Origin: an uncultured Collinsella sp.
Lineage (GTDB): Bacteria; Actinomycetota; Coriobacteriia; Coriobacteriales; Coriobacteriaceae
Assembly: GCA_905209765.1 (NCBI GenBank)
Contig: CAJLUE010000005.1
Span: forward strand, 1 to 61,169
DNA length: 61,169 nt
Reading direction: 5' to 3'
Shown: positions 17,311 through 25,654 of the stretch, one piece after another
Layout: every line of letters begins with the position of its first letter
How positions within the stretch are numbered: the stretch's first letter is position 1
Made by a program: the position numbers and the translations under genes
The notes under the pieces: generated by a model
The model's input: only the letters and a program-made list of their open reading frames with translations
Told to the model about the DNA's origin: nothing
The model's database searches: none

Positions 17311-17829
17311 ATGACGTGTAAGCTTTCTGCCATTGTCGCCGTGTGCGATGACTGGGGTATTGGGTGCGAGGGCGATATGGTGGTGTCCAACCGTGCCGAC
17401 ATGCGTCATTTTGTGGCATGCACCAAAGGTTGCCCGGTCATTATGGGGCGCAAGACGCTGCTGAGTTTTCCCGGCGGACGACCGCTCAAGAATCGCCGCA
17501 ACATTGTGCTCACGCGCGACGAGAGCTTTGCTGCCGAGGGCGTCGACGTGGTGCATAGCATCGACGAAGTGCTCGCCGCCGTGGCCGATGAACCCGTTGC
17601 GTGGGTGATTGGCGGCGGCGAGGTATATCGACAGTTTTTGCCGCATTGCGTCGAGGCCGAGGTTACGCATAACCATTGCGTGCATGAAGTGGATACGTAC
17701 TTTCCCGATTTGGATGCCGATCCCGCGTGGGAGATTGCGCAGCGCAGCGGGGTCGCGACGATTGCCGCCGGCGAGGGTGACGAGGGTGTCGATTATGAGT
17801 TCGTGACGTATCGTCGCGTTGAGGCGTAA
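17311..17829 (+). CDS. folA: Dihydrofolate reductase
   Basis: This enzyme reduces dihydrofolate to tetrahydrofolate with NADPH, completing the cycle opened by ThyA. The 172-aa protein has the family start LSAIVAVCDDWGIG, the substrate-contacting acidic residue in the SNRADMRHF helix (D30), GRKT at 46-49 and the NADPH-binding VIGGGEVY. ATG 17311 is preferred, with AGGTGA five bases upstream; a GTG at 17302, directly after the thyA stop, is an alternative. A short hairpin (AACCCGAT 17829-17836 with ATCGGGTT 17852-17859) follows the stop and lacks a T run. Confidence 0.93.
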   Translation: MTCKLSAIVAVCDDWGIGCEGDMVVSNRADMRHFVACTKGCPVIMGRKTLLSFPGGRPLKNRRNIVLTRDESFAAEGVDVVHSIDEVLAAVADEPVAWVIGGGEVYRQFLPHCVEAEVTHNHCVHEVDTYFPDLDADPAWEIAQRSGVATIAAGEGDEGVDYEFVTYRRVEA

Positions 17830-17938
17830 ACCCGATTATTCCTTCGGTATTATCGGGTTGGAATGAGTGGCGGGGCAGCGCATGGCGTTGCCCCGATATT
17901 TGTATAGGTGCTGCAAAGAAGGGTGCGGGCTGGCTGCT

Positions 17939-18853
17939 ATGACTGATGCCGTTGAGGTGCTGCGAATCGATTCGCTCGAGGACGAGCGGCTCGATGCCTA
18001 CGTGCGACTGACCGAGCGTGAGCTTCGCTGCGTGCTGGAGCCGCAGAAGGGCATTTTTATCGCCGAGAGCGCCAAGGTCATCGAGCGTGCGGTTCGCGCC
18101 GGATACGAGCCGGTGAGCTTTCTTTTAGGCGAGCGCTGGCTCGACCAGATGATGCCGCTGTTTGAGCGCTTGGCGCTACGCGAAGGTGCGGGCCCGGTTC
18201 CCGTGTTCGTGGCCTCCATGGATCTTATGGAGCAGCTGACGGGCTTCAATGTGACGCGCGGTGCGCTCGCGGCATTCCGTCGTCCACGTCAGATTCCGGT
18301 TGATGAGTTCTTGGACGGCGTCATTGAGGCGGCGGGAGAGCGCCCGGTGCGCGTGTGCGTGCTCGAGGGTATTGTCGATCACACCAACGTCGGTGCGATT
18401 TTCCGCTCGGCGGCTGCGCTGAACGTCGATGGCATTTTGGTGAGCCCTACGTGCTGCGATCCGCTGTACCGTCGCTCGGCCCGCGTGAGCATGGGCACGG
18501 TGTTCCAGGTGCCCTGGACGCGCATTGGCAGCGAAGCGCGCGTATGGCCGCACGATGGGCTGGCGGCGCTGCACGATGCCGGCTTTTCGTGTGCTGCCAT
18601 GGCTTTGACGGATTATTCGGTGTCGTTGGACGATCCCGCGCTGCAGGAGATTGACCGCCTGGCAATCTTTATGGGCACCGAGGGTGCTGGCTTGGGCGCC
18701 AAGACCATTGCAGGCTGCGACCGCGCCGTGCGTATTCCGATGGCGCATGGGGTCGATTCGCTCAACGTGGCCGCGGCAAGTGCTGTCGCCTTTTGGCAGC
18801 TGTGCCCGCATGTGAGCAACGAGTACCACTACCAGCCGGGGCTGTATCACTAG
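17939..18853 (+). CDS. TrmH/SpoU-family RNA 2'-O-methyltransferase
   Basis: This SPOUT-class enzyme methylates a ribose 2'-OH in rRNA or tRNA; the exact target cannot be read from the sequence. In the 304-aa form, an N-terminal substrate-binding domain is followed by the knot-fold signatures LEGIVDHTNVGAIFRSA, the central SPTCCDPLYRRSARVSMG, FMGTEGAGL and RIPMAHGVDSLNVAAASAVA. The last holds the conserved Asn of motif 3. ATG 17939 fits the family start, although ATG 17882 and GTG 17867 are in frame upstream and no start has a strong ribosome site. Confidence 0.87.
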   Translation: MTDAVEVLRIDSLEDERLDAYVRLTERELRCVLEPQKGIFIAESAKVIERAVRAGYEPVSFLLGERWLDQMMPLFERLALREGAGPVPVFVASMDLMEQLTGFNVTRGALAAFRRPRQIPVDEFLDGVIEAAGERPVRVCVLEGIVDHTNVGAIFRSAAALNVDGILVSPTCCDPLYRRSARVSMGTVFQVPWTRIGSEARVWPHDGLAALHDAGFSCAAMALTDYSVSLDDPALQEIDRLAIFMGTEGAGLGAKTIAGCDRAVRIPMAHGVDSLNVAAASAVAFWQLCPHVSNEYHYQPGLYH

Positions 18854-18907
18854 CGGGGTGCTCTCGAGCTTTGCCGCCAGAGGTGTTTCGACTGCCTTCG
18901 GTCGGTG

Positions 18908-18936
18908 TTAAGCTGATAGCGGCTTTGCCGTACTAT
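18908..18936 (+). promoter_or_regulatory. Candidate promoter of the MATE exporter gene
   Basis: TTAAGC (18908-18913) and TACTAT (18931-18936) are separated by 17 bp; the GTG start is 38 bp downstream of the -10. Confidence 0.5.
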
Positions 18937-18973
18937 TGATGTGTTGTTTGGCGTACGCTAGCGGGGAGGGCGT

Positions 18974-20323
18974 GTGGCTAAGAAATCTACGGCTATCGAT
19001 GTAACGCAGGGTGTCATTTGGCAGCAGCTGCTGTCGCTGTGCGTTCCCATCTTCTTTAGTTCGTTTTTTCAGCAGGCATACACGCTTATCGGCACCTATA
19101 TCGTCGGTCAGTTTGGCGGCAAGCTCGCGCTGGGTGGCATTCAGGCCACGATGGTGCTTACAGAGCTCTGCATCGGCTTTTGTGTCGGCGTCGGTGCCGG
19201 CTGCGCGGTCATTACGGGCCAGTTTTTTGGCCAGCACGATGACGAGCGCCTGAGCCGATCGGTCCATACGGCCATGACGCTCGCGCTGGTGGGCGGCATC
19301 GCCTTCTCGATTCTTGGCATAGTGTTCGTTGAGCCCATGCTGGTGCTTATGAACACGCCGCATGAACTATTGGCCGAGGGCGTGGCCTATGCTCGTTGCT
19401 ATTTTGCCGCCATGGTTGCGGCGCTTCTACTCAATATGGGAACGGCATTGCTGCGCGCCGTGGGCGACACGCGCGGGCCCGCTGTGATCATCGCTTCCGG
19501 CTGCCTTGTTAATGCGGTGCTGGATGTCATCTTCGTTGCCGTGCTTCACATGGAAGCGCTGGGCTGTGGCATCGCGGTGGCGCTGACCATTTGCTCCAAC
19601 GCCACGATGATCGTGATTCGTATGATGCACGCACCGGGTGCGTGGCGGCTTTCACTGTCCAAACTCGGCATTGATTCTGGTATTTGTAAGAGCATGATCT
19701 CGTGTGGTCTGCCGCTTGGCTTTCAGTCTGCTGCGTATTCGATTTCCAACGTTTTGATTCAGGTGTCGGTCAACTCGTTTGGTGCCGATGTCACCACGGC
19801 TTGGGGTCTTTCGGGCCGCCTGGATGGCATTGTCTGGATGGTTACCGAGGCGCTTGGCGTGTCGATTACCACGTTCTCGGCACAGAACTTTGGCGCGCGC
19901 AACTACGAGCGCATGCGAAAGGGCTACCATACGTCGCTCGTGCTGTCGTTTATGCTCATTGGTGGCCTGTCTGCCGTGCTGCTGGTGTTCTCGGGTCCGT
20001 TGTCGCGCCTGTTTGTCGACGATGCTTCGATTTCGACGTACACCACGACCATCCTCCATTTCATTGCGCCGTTCTATGCGATTTTCTCGATTATCGAGAA
20101 CGCCTCGGGTTCCATCCGCGGCGCCGGCGTGAGCTTGCAGCCCATGCTGCTCACGATTTTTGGCACCGTCGTGCTCAGGGTGATCTGGGTGTTTGCGATT
20201 ATGCCGTTCAATCCGTCGCTTGAGCACCTGCTGCTGGTCTACCCCGTAACCTGGCTCATCACCGCCATAATGTTCACCATCTACCACCACAGCGGCAACT
20301 GGTTAGGCCGCGCCACTGCCTAA
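18974..20323 (+). CDS. MATE family multidrug/toxin exporter
   Basis: This 449-aa polytopic membrane protein has about twelve hydrophobic segments in two similar halves. Each half opens with a family-typical stretch: PIFFSSFFQQAYTLIGTYIVG in the first and the GLPLGFQSAAYSISN region in the second. RAVGDTRGPA and the second-half counterpart GSIRGAGVS match the MATE repeat signature. Such proteins export cationic compounds in exchange for Na+ or H+; the substrate here is unknown. Start GTG 18974 has GGGGAGGG just upstream. It is monocistronic, followed directly by transposase-associated repeats. Confidence 0.9.
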   Translation: MAKKSTAIDVTQGVIWQQLLSLCVPIFFSSFFQQAYTLIGTYIVGQFGGKLALGGIQATMVLTELCIGFCVGVGAGCAVITGQFFGQHDDERLSRSVHTAMTLALVGGIAFSILGIVFVEPMLVLMNTPHELLAEGVAYARCYFAAMVAALLLNMGTALLRAVGDTRGPAVIIASGCLVNAVLDVIFVAVLHMEALGCGIAVALTICSNATMIVIRMMHAPGAWRLSLSKLGIDSGICKSMISCGLPLGFQSAAYSISNVLIQVSVNSFGADVTTAWGLSGRLDGIVWMVTEALGVSITTFSAQNFGARNYERMRKGYHTSLVLSFMLIGGLSAVLLVFSGPLSRLFVDDASISTYTTTILHFIAPFYAIFSIIENASGSIRGAGVSLQPMLLTIFGTVVLRVIWVFAIMPFNPSLEHLLLVYPVTWLITAIMFTIYHHSGNWLGRATA

Positions 20324-20324
20324 C

Positions 20325-20371
20325 CCGGCACTTGGGGACGTTCCTTTTCTGCCGGCACTTAGGGACACTCC
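20325..20371 (+). repeat. REP-like repeats, left pair
   Basis: Two direct copies of a 20-bp unit lie at 20325-20344 (CCGGCACTTGGGGACGTTCC) and 20352-20371 (CCGGCACTTAGGGACACTCC). They are spaced by a TTTTCTG-type 7-mer, giving a 27-bp period. They match, in the opposite orientation, the three units right of the transposase (21295-21368). Confidence 0.85.
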
Positions 20372-20501
20372 TTGCGAGGCCTTTCTCGATTTCCAAAGAT
20401 TTTCGCACGCCACGCCCTGTAAACTGTCAGAACGGGCTTAGCAAATTAGATCGTCCGCGCCTATCAGATGTTGCCCGGTGGGTTTGTGATGGGAGGGCGA
20501 T

Positions 20502-21272
20502 ATGCCGAGAACGAGTCGAGTCGTTTCGTTGACGGGGTATAACCACATTATCGCGCGAGGCAACGGCGGCATTTGCATCTTTGAAGATAATGAAGATCGA
20601 TATCGCATGCTTACCTTGTTCGAGGACAAGCTTGTCGGTAATGGAATTGGCGTCACGGCGTGGTGCCTAATGTCGAATCACTTTCATCTTATGATCGACG
20701 ATCCTCACACGAAGATATCTTCGTGTATGAGCGGCATCCTTACGTCGTATGCAATGTATTTCAATCGCAAAACCGACCGTGTTGGGCACTTGTTCCAAGA
20801 TCGATTTACAAATATTCCGGTCGAGAATGATGTGCAGGCAATTTCACTTGCGGACTACATTCATATGAATCCGGTCAAGGCGGGCATTTCCGCTGTTGAT
20901 ACATATCGCTGGTCAAGTTATCGAGCATATGCTTACGGTTACGATGGATTTGGATTTTGCGATCCCGGAATTGTTCTGGATCTCGTGGGCGGATCTTTTG
21001 AGTATCGGCATTATCTTGCCGAACGAATTGACCAGGCTCCCTACGATGCTGAACCTCGACCGCGCATTCTGGACGATGAAGCTCTTGAGGTCGCTAAGGG
21101 AATTGCTTCCCCCACATCTCTTCCTGAGCTTGCATCCATGAAGCCTTCCGAGCGTAGACCTATTCTCTGTAAAATGAGAAAAGCGGGCCTTACGATTAAT
21201 CAGATAGTGAGAGTCGTTGGCATTGGCCGTACGTCTGTTGTTTCTGGTACGGCAGGTTGGAATGAAGGATAG
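20502..21272 (+). CDS. REP-associated tyrosine transposase (RAYT, Y1 family)
   Basis: This 256-aa protein has the Y1/HUH transposase fold of the IS200/RAYT group. It shows GYNHIIARGN near the N-terminus, the metal-binding HFHLM (H-x-H) around residue 64-68, and the LADYIHMNPVKAG segment that follows the expected catalytic tyrosine region. A C-terminal helix-turn-helix-like stretch (GLTINQIVRVVGIGRTSV) may bind DNA. Start ATG 20502 has GGGAGGG upstream. The gene is clearly AT-richer, with more relaxed codon use than its neighbours, consistent with horizontal acquisition. It is flanked by two direct and three inverted copies of a 20-bp repeat. Confidence 0.9.
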   Translation: MPRTSRVVSLTGYNHIIARGNGGICIFEDNEDRYRMLTLFEDKLVGNGIGVTAWCLMSNHFHLMIDDPHTKISSCMSGILTSYAMYFNRKTDRVGHLFQDRFTNIPVENDVQAISLADYIHMNPVKAGISAVDTYRWSSYRAYAYGYDGFGFCDPGIVLDLVGGSFEYRHYLAERIDQAPYDAEPRPRILDDEALEVAKGIASPTSLPELASMKPSERRPILCKMRKAGLTINQIVRVVGIGRTSVVSGTAGWNEG

Positions 21273-21294
21273 ATTTCTGGGCTGCTGGCGAACA

Positions 21295-21368
21295 GGAGTG
21301 TCCCCAACTGCCGGCAGAAAAGGAGCGTCCCCAACTGCCGGCAGAAAAGGAACGTCCCTAAGTGCCGG
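21295..21368 (-). repeat. REP-like repeats, right triplet
   Basis: Three inverted copies of the 20-bp unit lie at 21295-21314, 21322-21341 and 21349-21368, separated by CAGAAAA and with the same 27-bp period as the left pair. Their reverse complements read CCGGCAGTTGGGGACACTCC, CCGGCAGTTGGGGACGCTCC and CCGGCACTTAGGGACGTTCC. The array ends one base before the cobO stop codon. Confidence 0.85.
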
Positions 21369-21369
21369 A

Positions 21370-21855
21370 CTAGTATTCGATGCCTTGGCGGGCTAGGAGG
21401 CCTTCGTCGAAGTAGTGTTTGACGGGGCGCATTTCGGTTACTAGGTCGGCAAGGTCGGTGAGGGGCAGCAAACCGCGGCCGGTGAGCACGAGCTCCGTGG
21501 TTGTTGGTTTCATCGCGATCAACGCTTCGACATCTTCGCGCGTCACAAAGCCCCGTCGCATGGCTTCTCCCAGCTCATCCAAGATCAGCACGTCGACCTG
21601 GCTAATCTGCTCGCGCGCCAGCTCCATGATCTGTGCGGCACAGGCTTCGGGTGTGTCGCGGTCGGCTTGTACGATGCGTAGTCCCAATCGAGGAGCTGCA
21701 TCGTGTTCGGCGCAGTGCAGCTTCTTGGCAAACTGAAGCATGAGCACGTTAAGTCCATAGCCCGTGGCGCGCAGCGCGAGCCCCAGCGCAGCCGTCGTCT
21801 TGCCCTTGCCGTCGCCCGTATAGATTTGAACCTTGCCGACTTCCAGTGATGCCAT
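21370..21855 (-). CDS. cobO: Cob(I)yrinic acid a,c-diamide adenosyltransferase
   Basis: CobO/BtuR attaches the 5'-deoxyadenosyl group to cobalt in corrinoids, producing adenosylcobalamin or its precursors. The 161-aa protein has P-loop GDGKGKT at 14-20, Walker B-like VDVLILDELGEA near 87-98 and the family-typical end KHYFDEGLLARQGIEY. Start ATG 21855 has AAAGGACAG upstream. It stands alone here, without other cobalamin genes, suggesting salvage (inference). The transposase repeats abut its stop codon. Confidence 0.93.
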   Translation of the reverse strand: MASLEVGKVQIYTGDGKGKTTAALGLALRATGYGLNVLMLQFAKKLHCAEHDAAPRLGLRIVQADRDTPEACAAQIMELAREQISQVDVLILDELGEAMRRGFVTREDVEALIAMKPTTTELVLTGRGLLPLTDLADLVTEMRPVKHYFDEGLLARQGIEY

Positions 21856-21947
21856 CTCTGTCCTTTCGTGCCCGGCGTCGGTTTATCGCCGTCCGGGTTG
21901 GGTATTCTAGAAATCATTATCAACCCCAGTAGATGGAGTTCAAGCAG

Positions 21948-23840
21948 ATGGAGATGGATGACAACAAACGTAGACGGAATATGATCCTCTACGTGCTCAT
22001 CGCCTTCGTCGTCTACCTCGTGCTCTCGACCGTTCTGTTTCCCAACATCGGTCACACGCAGCAGATTACGAAGACCGATTACTCGACGTTTGTCAAAGCG
22101 CTCGATAAGAAGAGTGTCGACAAGGTCGAGTACAACACGGACGATTACACGATTTATTACACCAAGAAGGGCGAGGACGAGAACATCGCCTACAAGACGA
22201 CCGGTGTGCCGAATGACGCGGGCTTTACCGATCGCGTGCTTGAATCTGGCGCCTCGCTTGAGTCGGTCGTTCCCGATAAGAACTCGGGTCTGATGACCTA
22301 TTACCTGCTTACGCTCATTCTTCCCATGGCGATTTTCTTCCTGATCGGTTGGTGGCTCAACCGCCGCATGAAGAAAGCCATGGGCGATGACGGTCCGTCG
22401 ATGAACTTTGGCGGCGGTGGTTTTGGCGGCGGTGGACTGGGCAAGTCCGGCGCGCGCGTGATCGCCTCCAAGGACGTGGGCGTGACCTTTAAGGATGTCG
22501 CCGGCCAGGAAGAGGCCAAGGAATCCCTCAAGGAGGTCGTCGACTTTCTGGAGAAGCCGCAGCGCTACGAGGAAATCGGCGCCAAGCTGCCGCGTGGTGC
22601 TCTTCTTGTCGGCCCTCCGGGTACCGGTAAGACCCTGCTTGCCAAGGCTGTTGCCGGCGAGGCGGGCGTGCCGTTCTTTAGTATTTCTGGTTCTGAGTTC
22701 GTCGAGATGTTCGTCGGCCGCGGTGCCGCCAAGGTTCGTGACCTGTTTAAGCAGGCCAAGGAAAAGGCCCCGTGTATCGTCTTTATCGATGAGATCGATA
22801 CCATCGGCAAGAAGCGCGATGGCGGTGGCTTTAGTGGTAACGACGAGCGCGAGCAGACGCTCAATCAGTTGCTGACCGAGATGGATGGATTCGACAACCA
22901 CAAGGGTATCGTTGTCCTTGCCGCAACAAACCGCCCCGACAGTCTCGATCCGGCGCTGCTGCGCCCCGGTCGTTTTGACCGCCGCATCCCCGTCGAGTTG
23001 CCCGATCTGACCGGCCGTAAGAACATCCTCGAGCTCCACGCCAAGAGCGTGAAGACCCAACCGCCGATCGATCTGACCGCGATTGCCCGCGCCACGCCCG
23101 GTGCCTCGGGCGCCGACCTGGCCAATATCATCAACGAGGGCGCCCTGCGCGCCGTTCGCGAGGGTCGCAAGCGTGCAACCCAGGACGACTTCGAGGAGTC
23201 GGTGGAGGTCGTCATTGCCGGCCAACAGCGTAAGTCCACGGTGCTGTCCGACCACGAGAAGCAGGTCGTTTCCTACCACGAGATCGGCCATGCCATCGTC
23301 GCTGCCCGCCAAAAGGGTTCCGCGCCGGTTACCAAGATCACCATCGTGCCGCGCACGAGCGGTGCTCTTGGCTATACCATGCAGGTCGAGGAGGACGAGC
23401 GCTTCCTGACGACACGCCAGGAGGTCTTGGACAAGCTTGCCGTCTACTGCGGCGGCCGTGCGGCCGAGGAACTCATCTTTGGCGAGATGACGACCGGTGC
23501 CGCCAACGATATCGAACAGGCCACCAAGCTCGCCCGCAACATGGTGACGCGCTTTGGTATGTCCGACGAGTTTGGCATGATGGCACTCGGTACCGTCCAG
23601 AATGCGTACCTCAACCAGGATACGTCGCTCACCTGCGCCCCCGGTACGGCCGAGCGCGTGGACGCGATTGTCGCCAAGCTGATCGAGGATGCGCACGACC
23701 GCGCCCTGCAGATCCTGAAGGAGAACAAGTTTAAGCTCCACGAGCTGGCTCGTTATCTGTACAAGAAGGAGACGATCACGGGCGACGAGTTCATGAATCT
23801 CCTCACGCGCGAGAATCCGCTGATGCTCAAGCAACAGTAA
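21948..23840 (+). CDS. ftsH: ATP-dependent zinc metalloprotease FtsH
   Basis: FtsH is a membrane-anchored AAA+ protease hexamer that degrades misfolded and regulatory proteins. The 630-aa form has a first TM helix (about 12-34), an extracytoplasmic domain, a second TM helix (about 118-138) and a Gly-rich linker. Walker A GPPGTGKT (222-229), Walker B FIDEIDTIG and the SRH TNRPDSLDPALLRPGRFDR follow. The zinc site is HEIGH (444-448); the family norm is HEAGH, but HExxH is kept. ATG 21948 is chosen for the GGAG nine bases upstream; ATG 21933 is an alternative. A strong terminator follows. Confidence 0.96.
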   Translation: MEMDDNKRRRNMILYVLIAFVVYLVLSTVLFPNIGHTQQITKTDYSTFVKALDKKSVDKVEYNTDDYTIYYTKKGEDENIAYKTTGVPNDAGFTDRVLESGASLESVVPDKNSGLMTYYLLTLILPMAIFFLIGWWLNRRMKKAMGDDGPSMNFGGGGFGGGGLGKSGARVIASKDVGVTFKDVAGQEEAKESLKEVVDFLEKPQRYEEIGAKLPRGALLVGPPGTGKTLLAKAVAGEAGVPFFSISGSEFVEMFVGRGAAKVRDLFKQAKEKAPCIVFIDEIDTIGKKRDGGGFSGNDEREQTLNQLLTEMDGFDNHKGIVVLAATNRPDSLDPALLRPGRFDRRIPVELPDLTGRKNILELHAKSVKTQPPIDLTAIARATPGASGADLANIINEGALRAVREGRKRATQDDFEESVEVVIAGQQRKSTVLSDHEKQVVSYHEIGHAIVAARQKGSAPVTKITIVPRTSGALGYTMQVEEDERFLTTRQEVLDKLAVYCGGRAAEELIFGEMTTGAANDIEQATKLARNMVTRFGMSDEFGMMALGTVQNAYLNQDTSLTCAPGTAERVDAIVAKLIEDAHDRALQILKENKFKLHELARYLYKKETITGDEFMNLLTRENPLMLKQQ

Positions 23841-23866
23841 AGCCGCGGCCGAGCCAGTAGACGCCG

Positions 23867-23904
23867 ACGCCCCATTTGAGTAGCTTTCTCAAATGGGGCG
23901 TTTT
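23867..23904 (+). terminator. Terminator after ftsH
   Basis: ACGCCCCATTTGAG (23867-23880) pairs perfectly over 14 bp with CTCAAATGGGGCGT (23888-23901) around TAGCTTT, followed by TTTT. The start of the next gene is 19 bp beyond. Confidence 0.85.
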
Positions 23905-23922
23905 GCGTGGGGAGTGTTGTAT

Positions 23923-24378
23923 ATGAAGATCGTGGTGAGCGCCTGTTTAATGGGCGAGAGCTGCAAGTATAACGGGCTCGACAACTATCATCGAGAGCTG
24001 ATCGAGGCTTGCGAGCGCACGGGGACCGAGGTCCTCTTGGTGTGCCCTGAGGTCTTTGGCGGCCTCCCCACGCCGCGCAAGCCGTCCGAGATTGTGAACG
24101 GCGAGGTCCGTACCTGCGAGGGCATCTCGGTTGATCGCGAATTTCGCCTGGGTGCCCAACGTGCGCTCGATATGTGCGAGCAGGCAGGCGGACCGGAAGA
24201 GATAGTCGCGTGCATCCTTCAGGACCGCAGCCCCTCGTGCGGCGCAGGTCGCATCTACGACGGCACTTTTAGTGGCACGCTCACCGCGGGCAACGGTGTT
24301 TTCGTCGACCTGCTCCTGCGCCACGGCTACCGTGTGATTCCGGCAAGCGAGTTCGACCCCAGCATGCTGGAGCAATAA
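23923..24378 (+). CDS. DUF523 family protein
   Basis: This 151-aa protein of the DUF523 (YbbK-like) family has unknown function. It has the conserved cysteines of the family: VSACLMGESCKYNG at the N-terminus, CPEVFGGLPTPRKPSEI in the middle and DRSPSCGAG near residue 98-106. Together these suggest a metal or Fe-S site (inference). ATG 23923 is preferred because GGGGAG (23909-23914) lies eight bases upstream; an in-frame ATG at 23893 falls inside the ftsH terminator. Confidence 0.83.
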   Translation: MKIVVSACLMGESCKYNGLDNYHRELIEACERTGTEVLLVCPEVFGGLPTPRKPSEIVNGEVRTCEGISVDREFRLGAQRALDMCEQAGGPEEIVACILQDRSPSCGAGRIYDGTFSGTLTAGNGVFVDLLLRHGYRVIPASEFDPSMLEQ

Positions 24379-24380
24379 AA

Positions 24381-24417
24381 AACCACCACAAAGGTGCCTG
24401 TCCCCTTTGTGGTGGTT
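24381..24417 (-). terminator. 37-bp oriented hairpin repeat, copy 1
   Basis: AACCACCACAAAGG (24381-24394) and CCTTTGTGGTGGTT (24404-24417) form a perfect 14-bp stem around the 9-nt loop TGCCTGTCC. Read on the minus strand it is followed by six T, so it terminates the dehydrogenase gene (24429-25511). Copy 2 at 32173-32209 is the exact reverse complement, including the loop. Confidence 0.85.
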
Positions 24418-24428
24418 ATGGGTTAGAG

Positions 24429-25511
24429 CTAGAGGGTGTGTCCGTAGGCGTCGGCGGCCTTGATGGCGGCGGCGAATTTTTCGTCGGTGAAGGGCTCGGG
24501 GTTTCCCTGCTTCCACTCGTTGGTGGCGTGCGCGTACTCGCATAGGGCCGGGATATCGGACTCGGAAAGTCCGACCTGTTCAAGCATCACGGGCAGGCCC
24601 ATCTGCTTGTTAAAGGCCGCGTAGCGCTCAAGGTTCTCGGTATCGCCCGTATAGGCAAACAGCACGAGCACGCCCAGACTCACGACCTCGCCGTGCAGGT
24701 AGGAGCCCTCGCGCGGAATGCTGCACGTGGCGTTGTAGAACGCATGCGCCACGCTCGAGTTGTAGTAGTAATCGTTTTGGTTGGTCAGGTTGGAGACGTA
24801 GCCCGTGTTGACCACGATATCGAGCGCGATCTGCTTGACGGCCTCGCTCGACAGGTCCTGGCGCACGTCCTCAAGACCCTGGACACCATAGGTAAACAGC
24901 GGCTCGGAGCAGGTGTGGGCGAGCGCCAGGCCAAGACCTGCGGTGTGCTCCAAATTACCGGCGCTTGTGGCGTATTCGACCTCAGGCTGCTTGGACAGGG
25001 CATCTCCTACGCCAGCCCAGAAGTACTCCGCCGGAGCCTCGGCGATGATCCTGGGGTTGATGAAGATGTGCGCCGGTCGGTTGGGGTACGAATAGCCCTC
25101 GAGTGATCCGTCGTCGTTGTACACGACGGCAATGGCGGTCGCGGCGGAGCAGTTGGAACAGATCGTCGGGACCGTAAAGACGATCTTCTTGAGCTCGATG
25201 GCTGCGGTCTTCACGGTGTCGAGCGCCTTGCCGCCACCGCATGCGATAAGCACGTCAGCTTCCTGGCAGGCAGGGGAGTTCACGACTTTGGCGATATTGG
25301 CACGCGTGCTGTTGGTGCCATAGACGCGCGTCTCAAGAATCTCGACATCGGTACCCGCCAGCGCAGCTTCGATACCGGGAAGTGCTGCGGCCAGTGCCCG
25401 CTTGCCACCGATGATGGCGACCTTCTTCGCTCCGTACTCTGTCAGTGCGGCGGGCAGCTCGGTAAAGCAATCCTCGCCGACGGTGTAGTCGCTCATTCCA
25501 ATCGTGCGCAT
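24429..25511 (-). CDS. Iron-containing alcohol dehydrogenase, glycerol dehydrogenase-like
   Basis: This 360-aa protein belongs to the Fe/Zn-dependent dehydrogenase superfamily, nearest to the glycerol dehydrogenase branch; the substrate is uncertain. The NAD-binding motif GGGKALDTVK lies at 92-101. The metal ligands are visible as D170 (AGVGDALSK), H256 (SSVAHAFYN) and H273 (SYLHGEVVSLG), so it should be active. ATG 25511 is chosen because AGAAGG lies just upstream; a longer reading to 25571 has no ribosome site. It is divergent from the T-box/ileS unit and has its own terminator. Confidence 0.85.
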   Translation of the reverse strand: MRTIGMSDYTVGEDCFTELPAALTEYGAKKVAIIGGKRALAAALPGIEAALAGTDVEILETRVYGTNSTRANIAKVVNSPACQEADVLIACGGGKALDTVKTAAIELKKIVFTVPTICSNCSAATAIAVVYNDDGSLEGYSYPNRPAHIFINPRIIAEAPAEYFWAGVGDALSKQPEVEYATSAGNLEHTAGLGLALAHTCSEPLFTYGVQGLEDVRQDLSSEAVKQIALDIVVNTGYVSNLTNQNDYYYNSSVAHAFYNATCSIPREGSYLHGEVVSLGVLVLFAYTGDTENLERYAAFNKQMGLPVMLEQVGLSESDIPALCEYAHATNEWKQGNPEPFTDEKFAAAIKAADAYGHTL

Positions 25512-25613
25512 AGCAACCTTCTTTCGTTCGATAAAGTGCTTACAGGTATTTTGCTCCAGGAGAAGGTCCACGGCCGCAAGAAATTTCGAACGTATAAAAC
25601 CAGTGTTGAGGGT

Positions 25614-25641
25614 TTTTCGCTGGCGCGGAACGTGCTAGCAT
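25614..25641 (+). promoter_or_regulatory. Candidate promoter of the ileS leader
   Basis: An extended -10 TGC-TAGCAT (25633-25641) follows a weak TTTTCG (25614-25619) at 16 bp. It would start transcription just before the conserved 5' end of the T-box leader. Confidence 0.45.
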
Positions 25642-25654
25642 ACTCCGCATAAGC

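Noticed and set aside
20325..21368. Complete IS200/IS605-type insertion sequence
   Set aside because: The flanking 20-bp arrays with a fixed period and the HFHLM-containing RAYT-like protein fit a REP-associated transposase better; no tnpB or subterminal IS200 hairpins are seen.
21585..23834. 749-codon open frame antisense to ftsH
   Set aside because: It is a shadow of strong GC bias at third codon positions; it has no ribosome site or recognisable domain, while the plus strand encodes a complete FtsH.
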